A DNA stretch of 64,000 nt, taken from NCBI GenBank assembly GCA_039704465.1, contig JASFAU010000002.1:1550001-1614000 (forward strand), given 5' to 3'. A program made the position numbers and the translations under genes. This DNA comes from Plasmodiophora brassicae (lineage: Eukaryota; Endomyxa; Phytomyxea; Plasmodiophorida; Plasmodiophoridae). The notes below the pieces were generated by a model, which was not told where the DNA came from, did not search any database, and saw nothing but the letters and a program-made list of their open reading frames with translations. Shown here piece by piece: positions 29,404-42,296 of the stretch (within the stretch, counting starts at the first letter, position 1; the number at the start of each line of letters is the position of its first letter).

Positions 29404-32400
29404 CTAACCAACGATGTGGGTGTCCCCCGATTCCTCGTCGGAATCGACGACCCCAGGAGAAAGGCAATCGTTTTCCGATACGGTCAGTATCGGTTTGGGA
29501 ATGGGGCGGATGACCTGTATCGCGAGGACAGGCAGGATGGCGGCGGCGACAATGATCACGTTCGCGAGCCAGAACACTGGGTCGCTGAACACGAACTGGG
29601 CGGACCCCAGCTGGATGAGCGAATCGAAGGCGATTTGCGTTGACGCAAAGTAGAGCATGGCACAACCTGGACGTACGACGGTCAGCATTACAGCAGCAGC
29701 AGCAGCCGACCGACATGACGCAGACCGAGAATGTGGAACCCGACGATCCCAATGACGTTGTACCGCGTAACGTATTGGAGCTCCAGGAACATCGTGACGG
29801 ATTGGACGAGCAAGAACGAGAAGAACGCCAGCAGGCCCAGGGTCTCGAAGTCGGCCGGAAGACCATTCCGCGTAATGAAATCGTTGTTGTAGCTGTATCG
29901 ATGAACCATCAGGGGGTAATCACCAAGGACGAATAGCGCAACGCTTACAATAGGCATGAGCCAGAATATACGACGATCGCTTGGAAGAAGCCGCGGAACA
30001 TCCATATCAGATAGGTGGTCCACGTGAAATGCTGCGACGCTTGGCAATCAAGGTACACTTCAGGAACGCGCAGAACCTGTGCACACGTGTGTCAGCGACC
30101 GCAAACGACATCAACGAGAGACGCGTGCGAACCTGATCGCCAGGTATGTCCTGGTCGAAGACGAACGTCAGGATCGGAACAAACAGCAGAGCATTGTAAG
30201 CAGCAATGCAGGCGGAATCAAACAGCGCGCTTCCTGTCGCAAGCGTAAGCCCCGAGCGTACCAATCACGCTGACTCGCACAGCGTTACCAGAGTAGCCAC
30301 TTGCGAACGCGAACAGAATCTGAACGATGCAGAACTCGAACGATTTGAAGTAAGAGTACTGTGCCACGAGACACGTTCGCAAGTACGACTGGCGCCCATG
30401 GATCAGAAGAAGCGGTTGAAGAGACCGGAAATAGTTGATCTGGTAATCGGCCGCCCGGGCTGCTTGTAATCCTTCTCGCCCACGAATGCCAACACCAACG
30501 TGCGCCTCCATGATCATGCTGACGTCATTGCCGCCGTCGCCGATAGCCAGCGTCATCAGTCCTGCATCCTTGACCATCCTGACAACTTGCGCCTTTTGCT
30601 TCGGCGAGAAGCGGCAGCAGATGACAGCGTTCGCTGCCAAGCACAGAGCCAGGAAGCGATCACGATTCGTGCTGGACAGTGCCGCCCCCAGAGACGCTCC
30701 TCGGAGGATGACGCACACATCGCGTGTCCCGTTGACAGCCTTCAGCGTGCCGTGATGTGCGTCCAGCTCGCTGTGGATGCCGTCTTCACTGATGGCGTTG
30801 ATCTCCAGCAAGACCCCGGTATCCGACAATGAAGACTGATAGTCTGTCAGACACGTGTATGGCAAGGGTCTACGAGACGTACCTTTAAATTGCAAGTCGT
30901 TGCAATCTGGAGAGCCGTGCTGAACTTGTCTCCAGTAAGCATCCAAAACTTGATGCCAGCCAGGCGCAGTGTCTTGATTGTGTCAGGCACGCCTGCAATT
31001 CGGTTCAGGGATGGCCGATAATGGATGCCCTGAAAAGACGAACCGGTTTGCAAGCGGTCCTCAATTGCAGAAGCGCCGCACAGATCAAAGTCGTGTTCGA
31101 TTTCGGCGAACAAAGACGATAGGGCCTCTTCACGGCCGTGTACGACAGTATTGGCCTCATTGAACTTCTCAGTCCACGCCGCAAATTCATTGGAGTCGAC
31201 CTTTCGACGTCAACCGGTCAGCTTGGAAATCGAACCAGTATATGTAAAGGCTTACATATCGCTGAGCGAAAGCCAACGTACGCAGCCCTTCGCCAGCAAA
31301 CGAATTCAGATGAGAAACCGTAATCCTGTCCTCTTCAGAAAGTGAGGCAACGCGCTCAACGATGACATCATCCCCGCCTAATGATCAACGACGCAATACG
31401 TCAGCATCACATTGTAGGTTATCATATAACCAGAATAACCTTTTGTGTACATCACGAGATTGCCTGTCGCACGGTCTTGTACAATGACAGACATTCGCCT
31501 TCTTTCACTGGTGAATGTAAGCTCCTGTGTTCGGCACTCAGTCTACAGCGACAAGTCCCGAATAACACTGCAGACCTGTCGAACTAGGTAACTCTCCGTT
31601 TGACCGTGAACGTTCAGTTCAATCATGGGACCATGTCTGGAAACCAGCTTTACGCCAAGCTGGGCAGCCGCCTCCACAAGCGATTCCTCATCGGGCGACG
31701 GTGACTTGTATCTGGGCAACGCATGCGTTAGACGAATCGACGCGTGCAGGCCAATGGAATCGTACATTAGTCGTCCAGACGCGTCTTGTGATGGAGTGAC
31801 CGAGTTATTCAGGGCAATGTTGCGAAGAAAGTTCAATGTCACGCTGGACTCATTATGCGCCCCAGCTAAGAACAAACGTCCTCCTGATCCGCATTCGCGC
31901 TCGGTGAAAAGCGCGCCTTTGATCGAACACTGACAAGTATTCAGTGTGACATTGCCAACGGGTTGGTACGACTCATGATACCTTGCGGAAGATCATCCGG
32001 TTTTCGGTCAGCGTTCCCGTCTTGTCAGTCAAAACAACCTGAATTTGACCTAGGTCTTCGCTGATCGACGTGTTGTTGGCTTGCGCAGGCTCATACGGTT
32101 CTTGATCCGGCTGCCACATACTCAATCGCTGGCAGCCCACAATTCCCCGCAGCAGACTCACATGTCCCTCATCAACACCATCATCGAACAATCGAAGATC
32201 CCATCCAATGAATTTCGCATAGAAGAACTTGCAAACGTCTAGAGTCACCTATACACCATTGTTAGCCGTTTCCGACGACATAACGACATGGCACAAAAGG
32301 AACCTTGAGCGATATCGGAATGATTGTGCTGATCAGGAGGAGAAAGCGGAGCGGGTAGATGGCCAAGTTGATATATGCATCCTCTTTCGAGGTATTCAAA

Positions 32401-33618
32401 TAGTAATGCCGGCTACCCGTTGTCCTCTCCCAGACGTTCCCAACAGCCCCGAAAATCGCAACGATAACCAGCTGGAAAATGAACAGCGCAATGGCGACCC
32501 GATTGATGAACCCATCAACTTTGGTCCATTTGACGTGAGCAGTGCCCTTGTTTTGAGCAAACTTTGTGTCGGCACCAGTGTACACCGCAACGCCATAGAC
32601 ATATGCTGTGTTCTTGATTGTTGTCGTCTGGGAGGAACGCGCATCAAATCGGACGCTGCGATAGTGCGCTAGCGGGCAGCGACGAACCTGCTGGATGAGC
32701 TGATCGCCAGAAAGCGAAATGTTCCCGATGTGTGAGTCGAATCTGTAGATCGAGGAGTCCGGTGGCGCGCAAACGAGCACTTCCTGGAAGTTCTCAATTG
32801 CTTTGACATCGAGGGCCTACAAAGTCGCACACCGCGCTGGGTCAGACAGGAGCATGACGCTGTACGCGCAGGCAACGGCGTTACCTGAAGATTAGGGACC
32901 GCCGTCCGCGCCTTTAGATTTGTCTCCCCATCGAGGTTCATCGTTTGCACAAAACAGGCCCCATCGGGAGCCGATGTCGCCAGAATGCAGATGTCGCAAG
33001 GGACCTGGTCGCCGTCGTACAGCTTGACAATGTCGCCAACATGAATTTCCTGCGATTCGACTTCGACCAGCTCGCCATCCTGAATGATCTAGGCGACCAC
33101 ATTGGCGTCAACGAGGAGTCCCCGCAGGCGATCCAAGAGCAGTGTACCGACCTTGTACTTCTTCTGATTCGCAATCTTGTCCTGTTTGGCTCGACCGAAA
33201 TCATCTAGGGCTTCCTTGGCGGCGCTCAGCCCGAATATGACAATCAGCGGAGCCCATGTAGTCACTGAATGGTGCACATGTAAGCAGGGCGCGTGCACGG
33301 TGTGTAGGCACCCCCGCCCGTACCAGGATTGACCGGGGTGATCGCAGACACCAATTGCAGGCACGCAATGAGCAGAAAGTAACGATTGATATGACGGCTG
33401 AACTGTTCCAGCAGGTTCAGGGGTAGGAACGTCAGCAGCGTGTACTTTGTCGTCCGGATCTTATTCGTCGGGAACTCGGCGTTCAGCGCTCGGTTCGAGC
33501 AATGCACAATACGGCGGCCGGCGTCGCCCGCGACGGGCGACACGACGCCGCCGCCGGGGCGGCGCTGGCCCGCACCTGTACCCTGCGGCGGCACGACGGC
33601 CGCCGTCGTCGACGCCAT
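29404..33618 (-). CDS. P4-type ATPase, phospholipid flippase
   Basis: Multi-exon gene (at least ten short introns). It moves aminophospholipids to the cytosolic leaflet. In order I see [20 protein letters not shown] and the first membrane pair ([17 protein letters not shown]). The actuator domain holds [15 protein letters not shown] with the P4-specific DGET. The phosphorylation motif [17 protein letters not shown] is followed by [14 protein letters not shown] and [14 protein letters not shown]. Then come [33 protein letters not shown] and the C-terminal spans, ending [13 protein letters not shown]4-ATPases usually pair with a CDC50 subunit, not present in this window. The start at 33618 is the ATG before an Ala/Pro/Gly-rich low-complexity N-terminus. 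Confidence 0.95.
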
Positions 33619-34161
33619 GGGTGCCACACGATTCAGGGCGACAACGTCACCGGGAACGACCGCGACGTCCGCGCGGGCGCGCTGCTGCTAATAGTGCAGC
33701 GCGCACGCCGATCGATCGGCCTACGACGACGATAATATCTCTCTCTCTCTGCCCGCAGGGGACACGACGAGCGCGCGCGCCTCACTGCAGCAGCGCACGC
33801 GATCGCCGCAGCGGGCTCGTTCCAAAATAGGTCATCGGCGCCCCGTCGGCGGCGCGTCGCTACCGATGCGGCGACTGCGAGCCAGGCCGCAGGACGCACC
33901 GCGCACGCAATACAACCCGGCAGCACAGCGATACAAGGGCTGTAGTGATATGCCCGGGAGACGATAGGACGGCCAGCAAATGCTGCACAATGGCGTGCAG
34001 TGTGAGGACGGTCTGCCGCCCGGTTCCCGAACCTGGCGGATCGTCCTGCCTGTTGAGGGAGCGACGCCTGGTGTAGCGAGTCGCCACAACCGTGGCGGTA
34101 CCGGCAAACCGGAGAACGCCGGCTAGGCAATCCGGGTTCGGATGGCGCATTGAAGTCCAGG
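33619..34161. other. Intergenic upstream of the P4-ATPase
   Basis: Contains a short pyrimidine repeat, atatctctctctctctg, near 33738-33754. That may be a promoter CT tract on the plus strand, i.e. a GA tract for the P4-ATPase gene. No gene is supported. Confidence 0.45.
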
Positions 34162-36234
34162 TCACGCGCCAAACTGCGTCAGCATCTTCTCCCGTTCCTC
34201 GTCCGTCTCGGGGTCGTGACGGACGAGGCGAACGCTGGGGTTCAACAGGCGAGCACGGGCGTCGATGCGATCGGACGACTGCACGTACCAGGCTCCGCCT
34301 GCACAGGAGACCTTGTAAATACCTCCAAAGCGGCCACCCGGAAGAACATGCAATTCACCTATTTTGATTTCACGAAGGCTTGTCAGGGACTCTGACAGAG
34401 ACTCAACCGATCTGGACAGACAAGCACAACGCGTTAAACTGCCGAACGACATATCGAGCAATTCTGCCGGCGCGCACTTCACTGATATCTTTACCAGCGA
34501 GCCCAGGTTCAGCCGCGCGATCTTGCAGTTGGCGATCGTTCCGAGCGAGCACACCGAGCGATCATCCAGATCCGTGCACCCGGAAACGTCGAGGGCGGTT
34601 AACGCGGGGAATTTCGAAACAGCATCTGTACGGGTACACCAATCAGAGCAGCGTACCCGACATGAGAAACTCCCCCAGTACCAGAGAGTAACGGGCGCTT
34701 CGTAACGTTTCGGCAGTTATGCATGTACAACGCCCTAGTCGACCAGGTTAGTGATATCATCAGCAGCAACCGCGCAGGCCCCGGTACGCACGTCAGGAAC
34801 TGGTGCGTTTCAGTAAACGCTGAAGCGTCCACTAAACTGGCAGAAATATCTGACGACGCCGTCGTGTTAAAAGCGCCTGCCAGACAGAGCGGTGCAGTGC
34901 GTACCTAGAACTTCCAGCAGGCGGCAGGTCGAGAGAACGCGGCGGACGACACCGGGTCCAATCGGGGCTGAGCGGGCCGAACGCAGATTGAGGTACCTCA
35001 GCTTGCGGAACCGACTCACGATATATAACGGCAGATCTGCACGTCCGCCCAGGTCAGTTCGGTTAAGCAGCGCGCCCAGTTCGCAACGCGAACCTGGCGC
35101 CGTGAAGTCGCAACGAGAAACGTCCAGGTACTGCAATGCGTTCGCATCGAGGACGTTCACGTCTCCCGCAGAGATTCGGTTGCGGCTGACGTCCAGGACC
35201 TTCAGAGCGCATCCCGGCTCCGTCATCCGACGTAAGACAGTCCCTGAGCCCGAGCAGGAATAGTAACAGTTCTCAACGTCAAGAGCCCTGATGGAAGGGC
35301 ACGTTGGCAACTGTCGTGGAATGGGACGGCGCTGGCCGCGCTGCGTGTTCGCAGCGGCCAGGTATTCCAGGGCAGGAAACGAAACGCCTTCAAAGGTGGC
35401 CTCCTCAAAACTGCATCCAGAGCAGTCCAAGCGCTTCAACGACGGGAACAGGTGCAGGAAATCGAGGACGAGGCAGGCGCAGTTCGTGATTGTCAGCGAG
35501 TGCACATGCGTCGCGTCCATGATGCCCAGGATCGACCGGAATCGACGGTCTTGAACGGCGGGCGGCAGGGTCAGCACGTGGAAGCCGGCGGTGCGCAGGA
35601 ACCTCGTCTCCATGATGGCGTTGCGGAACGCGCGGCACACGAGCGGAAGCGACAGGACCACGTCGCCGAGATCGAGGAATCCGAACCCGCACTGGAGGAC
35701 GTGATAGGGAAGCGCATCCAGCGAGCGTACCGCGAGGAACGCATCATCATCATCATCGGCGATGCGGCCACTGCTAGACGCCGACGGCGGACGTGTCGCA
35801 CGACGACGCTTCACGGCGTCATCGTGTTTCCGACGTTTGTATTCGCGCGTGCAGAGGAAGCAGAACAGCATGTTGGCGGTGCGCTCGAGTTGCTGCTTCG
35901 TGCGCGGGAACGCGGCCCGCATCCCGCACGACTGGCAGATCGACGGCGGGCCCAGCGCCTTCTCGAATTCCTGGCAGCGAACGCAGCTGGCGGCCGTGCC
36001 GAACGCGGCGTTCAGGCCGCAGAACTGGCATGGATGCGGCGGGCCGGCGCGGCTCAGCGTATAGCACTGCCGGCAGATCGGGTTCGGCAATTCCGACGCA
36101 GCGCCCCGGTACTCGGCGCTGCAGAACGAGCAGTTGACGCGCACGGACCGACGCAGGCAGGCGCGACACAGCGTCACGAACGGGGGCGCGCCCGGGTCGA
36201 TCCGCGCCGTGCACCAGCGGCACGCGCGCCACAT
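34162..36234 (-). CDS. FAM76-type zinc-ribbon, F-box and leucine-rich-repeat fusion protein
   Basis: Exons 34905-36234, 34792-34849, 34682-34734 and 34162-34625 join in frame (634 aa). Residues 1-135 carry paired Cys motifs in the FAM76 pattern: CRWC, CRAC, CSFC, CRQC, then PHPCQFCGLNAAFGTAASCV, GPPSICQSCGMRAAFPRT and LLCWLC-like LFCFLCTREYKRRK. After an acidic linker comes an F-box-like helix set (LPYHVLQCGFGFLDLGDVVL, LPLVCRAFRNAI). LRRs follow (VHSLTITNCACL, SLKRLDCSGCSF, ALKVLDVSRNRI, FPALTALDVSGCTDLDD). By architecture it could be an SCF substrate receptor. FAM76 proteins themselves have no settled function. The C-terminal 130 residues are less certain, since further introns are possible. 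Confidence 0.8.
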
Positions 36235-36451
36235 CGCGCTGCGCCACGGACTCGCTGCATGAATACAGGCGCGGCAATTAGGGAGTGGACGCCGCCATGG
36301 AATCTGTAAACTACGGGTGCGGCCATGCTGCTTCCCGATTTCGGTTTCTCCATGGATCTTGTACTGATAATATTCGAATCTCTAATCGATGCACCGCATG
36401 TACAATATAAATACAATGCACGCGACGTGCCCCGGCCAGTCGTGGACGGGA

Positions 36452-39400
36452 TCAATCGACGATGCAGCTGTGGACAACGAGGCAGCAGAAGTCGATCGGC
36501 TGCATGGTCGCGCTCCAGAGAGGGACGTTACGATATCCGAGCCGCATGCAGCTGAATGGCAGGGCGGCCTGAGCGACAAGACGGTCCTCCTTGTACTTTT
36601 TCCTATCGAAGACCTGTACGAAACAGTTAGCAATGGAAACGGGTGCCCAGGTATGGGCGATGGACCTGGAACGCAAGCATGGCGCAATGCGGCCCGTTGA
36701 TGCGAATCTGGAAGGATTCGTTCCAAGCTGGATTGAAACCGTTGCCGCAGACGACTGACGTGCGAAACTCTTTGCAATCGGCATCCAGGCCTCGAACGCA
36801 AATCTTGACGTAGGGGTCGACAACTTCAGCCTGAATGTTCAGGCCCGGTTTCGGCAAGTGGAACGCGCCAATGACGGTCAAGCCAATGTGTGTGAAAACG
36901 TGCGCACGATCTTCGCTTTCACTAACGACTAGAGCAGGGTCAGGTTCAGCCGCCCCATTTGACCACACCTACCACAGGTTGAGTGCTCAGCGTTCGCTTT
37001 GGTTGGACCCACAGACGGTTTTCTGCTGTTCCGGTTTCAGAACGTAGCCGGACCGGTTATTCTCCAGGAACCGCCCATAGTTGAGCAGCATCGGCAGATC
37101 AAGGGTTTGGAAGTTGAGGGCGACCATCTGGCATCCGAGGTTCCACGCCGGAATTGGGGAGAACTGTGGGCGGCATCAGCGTGTCACCAAGGCACAGGAC
37201 AGTAGCGGAAATACGTTTGAAGAATCGACACGGAACCGAGACGGGTAGACGCGGCTCAGGTTCTCGCTGTTATAGACAGCAAACCGGCCTGCCTGCCCGC
37301 TTTTGACAAGCTTGGCGACCTTCTTCTCACTGAAACTCGTCATCTGACATGGGGCAGCACCTGCAAACGTCAACTACAGCCGGAACGGGTTCGTTGGCTA
37401 ATGCTTCTTACCACGAAGAGCATCAAACGACACGAACTTGGAGGCCTTGAGCAGCACCAGCGCGGCAAGTTCTGGCGCGATTCGTCCCGTTTGTTCATCT
37501 GACGGAGAGAACGCAGCTGGCACTGAGGCGTGACGTCGTACCGCAGGTGACACTGGGCGAGAGGACACGCTGCTGGCCTAAACGAGTCATAAGCGTGCAG
37601 GACGATCACAGATGTCGCCATGCGCAGCATTACAGGAGACAGCGGCACGGTATCGACCGAATTCAATGCCTCAATGGAGCTGCCGAAACTGGCTTCCGAG
37701 TCAAGCTTGCTCCTGTCACCGCTAATGTGCATTTTGGCCTTGACGACGATTTTGTTCAGTAGGGACAGTGGCGACGGCAGGGAGGCGAACTCGTCACCTG
37801 CAGCAGCATGACATGTCAGCGGGACACCCTCGATTCCAAGTGGCACGGATACGACCAGTAGGTATCAGCAGGAGGTCTCCAAGAATCGTTGTCAGATGGT
37901 GCGCCATTCGTCGCTGGTACGACAGGCTACAGTGGTTCTCGAAACTCAGGATGACAGGGTACGGCGATGTGGCAAACGCGTGCTCCTTGATGGCCTGGAT
38001 AACGTCGCTGAATAGGACACGGGAAGTGAGCGTGAAGCCGTGGTAAACAATAGGCTCGCCTGTAACACGTCCATTACTAATGTGTTATCCTGCAAAGACT
38101 TCATGGTTACCGTTTGGTCCATCCCAGCAGTCGATCTCGACGCAACGGCACCCATCCTTCAGGGCACGGATGTACATTTTTACAGAGCTGACGCCTTTGA
38201 TTTGATCCGCTTCCAAATACGTGTTATGGGAGCTATTGATGAAATAGTCGCACAGCGGCCGAGTCATGTCTTGGTACTACGTTAAGGCCACCAAGCAGCG
38301 GGGTCAGGTAATGAACTGTCATCCTGAATAGCGGACGTAATTACAAGGCGCATTCTCGCTGGGTCGAATAGCGTGTTCCCGTCACCGGTCACGTACAGGA
38401 CCAGCTCGTATATCCGGAGGGTCGGCGGATCGCGTCCGCCGTCCTTGGAGACAAACCTGGACAGCAGGTCGCTAGCCTCCGCCTCGTCGATCTCCATTCT
38501 CTGCGACGGAATTAGCGAACCGGCCACCGAAAGGAGCATACTAACGGGGGTACCTGCTCAATGCGAAGGAACGTCTGAAACTGTTTCGCATTCAGACGTA
38601 GCTTGGATTTCTCATCAAGCGACCCATATGGACGAAATATGTCGAGGTACACGCTTGGGCTACTTCGCAACCTCAGCGACAGTCTCGTTATAGTGCTGGA
38701 CGAAACGATCAGATGCAGAAGCGCTACGGAATGGGAATCAATCGTTAACCTGAAGTCGATCAGGTCGTATCGGTTCACGTTTGCGCTCTCAAACTGTGCC
38801 TTGACCTCTTGCTTCGTGCAGGTTAGATTGAGATCCTTGAACAGGCGAGACACAGCCTCGGCATCAATGACGCCGCGCTCCCGAACACATGCCCGGTCCC
38901 AATGGCACCGCATCAACGACCTACGGCGCATCAGATCAGGTCGGGGTATTACAAGCAGACCAGGCACGCTAGGACCTGTAAGGATCAATCTTGCGGCTCT
39001 TGCTGACTCTCGAGATCAGAAAGCGTAGTGCTCGGGCCCATATGATGAACTGCCGGTCCCGGAATTAATATCTCCAGCAACGCAGGACGCGACAATGGCC
39101 TGACCTGTTCACGAGATTCACAAACGATATCAAGAGTCTTGTGATCTGGCCCGTAAATGAGCGAGAACGACCGCCGCTTGATTTCCTTCGTGCGAGTCTT
39201 CGCGAATCGTTCAAAGACGGTCGTGTGCTGGCCAACCTGCAGCCGGTGTACGTCGCTGCCGAAACCGGTGTCAGTAGGCCTGACGAATCCGAAGCAAAGC
39301 TCACATACACTACCTGAACGTGATCATTGAATCCTCCGATTTCTTCTTGCGCGACCGCCATTGCAGGAACGATCCCGTGGGGTCGACGTAGAAGAACCTG

Positions 39401-39695
39401 GGTGGTAGACCACGTCGACAAGGAAACATGTATCGCCCGGAGACGAAACGTACCGGTTGTGAGGTGGGCCTCGATGGCCATACTTGCTCAGTTCGGCGCC
39501 GCGTTGCACGATACGAAGACACGCGATTTGGTCGAGCTTCGTGATTTCCCCAGCAAGGCTCTGCCGAGAACGACGTAAGACACGGAGACGCTGGGCACGC
39601 AGCTTTGCTCCCGTACATGGTCGTGGTGCTGCTGCAAACACAACTGCGACGACGCTCGATGATGCGGCGAATGCGCGCCTACCGACACAGATCAT
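36452..39695 (-). CDS. Phosphoinositide-specific phospholipase C, delta type
   Basis: Hydrolyses PIP2 to IP3 and diacylglycerol at membranes. Many short introns. Domains in order: a PH domain ([19 protein letters not shown], spliced to [19 protein letters not shown]), an EF-hand-like region, and the X domain ([19 protein letters not shown] with the first catalytic His, [13 protein letters not shown]). The Y domain follows ([39 protein letters not shown], then a GYVLKP block). A C2 domain closes it ([29 protein letters not shown]), ending with [10 protein letters not shown]. The stop at 36452 follows a splice that restores [16 protein letters not shown]. The exact start is unresolved: 39695 is the top of the open frame and a further 5' exon is likely. 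Confidence 0.92.
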
Positions 39696-40060
39696 GAGGC
39701 AGGCGCCGACGGGATCGCTCCGCGTGTCACGACGACGACGAACCGGGCGCCTGGGCGGACGTCGTCTCCTCAGCGGGCGGCCACGAGTGCCGACGTCGGG
39801 GCGGCCGGGCCGTCATCCCACGACCATCACCAGCGTCGGCCCCGAGGCGACGATGCTCTCGCCAGCTACAACAGCCGACTGCCGACCCGAACCCGTCCCC
39901 CCACGCGGGGGCTAATTCCGTCGACCTGCGCCAACCACAGTCGTCCACCACACGAGCTCATGAGAGAGGGCAACACCACCAAAAAACCACAGAAAAAGAT
40001 CACATCCGTCAGTTGTCGTTTGTTGTCGCCCGGTTTCTTCGTTTCGAAGCCCGTCTCGCC
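39696..40060. other. Divergent promoter region, PI-PLC / TVP23
   Basis: GC-rich sequence of about 365 bp with no recognised coding content. It may include the unplaced first exon of the PI-PLC gene on the minus strand. Confidence 0.4.
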
Positions 40061-40772
40061 ATGTCTCTGGACGAGGACGGGTTCCTGGACGCGGGGAAGA
40101 CGGCGTCGGGCGGCCCCGGGCCGAGCATGGACGTCCCGCTGGGGACGGGCGTGCACGACCCGCTGACGGGGGCGGTGCCGCCCGCGCATCCGGTCGCCCA
40201 GGTCATGAACGTGGCGTTCAAGGCCGGCGCGCTGTTTTTCTACCTGTTCGGCAGCCTGTTCGCGTTGCCGTTCGTGTTCAACTTCGTCGTCATCGTGCTC
40301 TGCCTTGCGTTCGATTTCTGGACCGTCAAGAACGTTACTGGCAGGCTACTCGTGGTTCGTGTACCGGGTTCCTATCGCGTGTACCCGCATCTGACGCTGG
40401 TGGTGCTGAACAGGGCCTCCGATGGTGGCATGAAGTTCAGGTGCACCGGTGTGAACAGTAAGTCTTCTTCCTCTGACGACTCTATCGACTGTACAGGAGG
40501 ACGGGTCCGATCGTTGGGTCTTTGAGTCCAAAGCGGCTGGGCGCGAGGTAAATCCGGGCGACGAGCGCGTGTTCTGGTGGGCGCTGCGGATCAGCCCGAT
40601 CGTCTGGTCGACGTTCTTCCTCGTGAACCTGTTCTCGCCGTCATCGTATCCGTCGCTGCCTGTGTTGCTGATGGGCGCCGCCCTGTCCATCGCGAATTTC
40701 ATCGGGTACTGGCGGTGCGATCGCGATGCGAAGAAGAAACTCCAGTCGTTCCTCGTCAACCGCCTCGTCTAA
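40061..40772 (+). CDS. TVP23: TVP23 family Golgi membrane protein
   Basis: Late-Golgi vesicle protein with four membrane spans. Exons 40061-40354, 40414-40440 and 40497-40772 give 198 aa. The middle exon is only 27 nt and encodes GLRWWHEVQ, exactly the conserved block missing without it. The joined text NVTGRLLVGLRWWHEVQ and DGSDRWVFES is diagnostic. Other family features are HPVAQVMNVAFKAGALFFYL, LAFDFWTVKNVTGR and RVFWWALRISPIVWSTFFL. In yeast Tvp23 acts with Tvp18 and Tvp15 in trafficking. Introns are 59 and 56 nt. Confidence 0.95.
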
Positions 40773-40985
40773 TAACTACACGGGGACAACCGATTGTGTC
40801 GCATAGCATGCAGCAAATTACCATCCGGCGTTCGAAGGCGAGTACTGGCGATGCGCTAACCAGACCATCCCCTCCGAACGTGTCATGATCGGTTGCCCTG
40901 CAGAGATGGTGGCTTCCGGCTACGTACTGCCTCAGTGGTTCGTTGTCGTCCGGGTTTTCACAGGCAGCGCCAATTGAGGCTTCGT

Positions 40986-42296
40986 TCATTTCTTATTGGG
41001 CTCTGGGCATCGATGGGAGAAGCCCTGTGCCCGGAGCAGGTCTAACGCGCCCTCGAGAAGAATGGTGTCGTCGCCTACCGACAAGTCGGTGCGAACCTGG
41101 TCAAAGCGCTGACCGAGCACAGTCTCGCGCGCTGCCTGCACCATATGGGTCGTCCAGCACGGTCGGTGCCGCCGCCGTCTCGCCCTCATCTGCTTAGGCA
41201 GCGAACGATGGGACTGCAGGTCGAAGCCCTCCTTCGGACGCACGACGATAACGCGGACCTCGACAGATCGACGTGAACCCTTGCCCACCGGAACAGATGA
41301 ATGTGGCGTACGCCGCGAGTCGAACACAAACGCCTGGCCGAACGCCATCCTCGGTTTCCAGAACCACGAGTTGTTCCTGTTTCCCGGTGTCGGGCAGACA
41401 ACTAATTGCGACGTTAGGGGGTTCGACACGTTCTCGCAACCGAACGCGATCTTGCATTCTCTGGCCTGGCCATCGCATAATGTCTCGACCGACATCATCG
41501 CCAACGGGCTCGATGTGACAACGTCAACCGACGGCACCCAGACATTAATGGTATGGGCCAGCTCCATGAACTCACCCGCATTCTCGACGTTTCCGTTGCC
41601 GAATGCCTTATCGAGGCGCTGGAAGGTCGGTGACGTAGCCAGACGGTACTGGAATTGCCGTTTCAAGCCGCCGAGCTCGTTCAGGACGGTGTGGAGCGTG
41701 GCATTGCTTGTGTAGTCGATGTGCACCAGTGGCAGCTGACTCATGCGGAGTGTTTGCGACTCTTGCATGTAATCCGTTGTTCGGTACTGCCCACCGGTTG
41801 CAACAGCGATCCAGTCAGCCCTGCCCATGCGAGTCAGCTCGTCTTGAACAGACTCCTGCACTGCCATGCCGAAACCGATGAGGTCGTTCGATGTGACAAC
41901 GTCACTCGTCTTGACCGATGCCAGGACGGGCAGCGTGCTTTCGGGCAGATTGATGAAACTGAAGCCGCGTCGATGATTAGACTCGAAGCTGGCAAGGATG
42001 GAGGCGTTTTCTGGATGTCCCAGGTCCTTCAGTAGTTCCAGAGGACTGGTGGCCGAACCCCAACTCAATCGGTAGCAGTTCTTGCCTCCTGATCTGGTCG
42101 CGAAGTCGCTGACGCCATACGGGATATAACAAAGCGGGTTCGTATCATCATCATTGTTGACACCGTCGCCGTATGTGGACGTCCAGCCATCGTTTCCGTA
42201 ACGGGCCTGGTCGTAGCGGGGACGGCGTAGGTGACGAATGGTTGCGATGCCAGCGGCGGCGGCCGCCAACACCAGAACAGCGGCTAGCCAACGCAT
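40986..42296 (-). CDS. CmcJ-like putative Fe/2-oxoglutarate oxygenase, secretory pathway (copy 1)
   Basis: Single-exon 436-aa protein. The N-terminal hydrophobic segment (MRWLAAVLVLAAAAAGIATI) is a signal peptide or anchor and is followed by one DQARY motif. The core resembles the CmcJ / GA4-desaturase-like family. It has an HxD-type motif in LPLVHIDYTSNATLHTV, a middle block INVWVPSVDVVTSSPLAMM and a distal His in SWFWKPRMAFGQAFVFDS plus RTPHSSVP, then RSVEVRVIVVRP. In that family these residues bind iron and 2-oxoglutarate. The substrate here is unknown, and a secretory location would be unusual. The tail after about residue 350 is basic and not conserved with the family. A direct tandem duplicate lies 1.8 kb away. 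Confidence 0.6.
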   Translation of the reverse strand: MRWLAAVLVLAAAAAGIATIRHLRRPRYDQARYGNDGWTSTYGDGVNNDDDTNPLCYIPYGVSDFATRSGGKNCYRLSWGSATSPLELLKDLGHPENASILASFESNHRRGFSFINLPESTLPVLASVKTSDVVTSNDLIGFGMAVQESVQDELTRMGRADWIAVATGGQYRTTDYMQESQTLRMSQLPLVHIDYTSNATLHTVLNELGGLKRQFQYRLATSPTFQRLDKAFGNGNVENAGEFMELAHTINVWVPSVDVVTSSPLAMMSVETLCDGQARECKIAFGCENVSNPLTSQLVVCPTPGNRNNSWFWKPRMAFGQAFVFDSRRTPHSSVPVGKGSRRSVEVRVIVVRPKEGFDLQSHRSLPKQMRARRRRHRPCWTTHMVQAARETVLGQRFDQVRTDLSVGDDTILLEGALDLLRAQGFSHRCPEPNKK

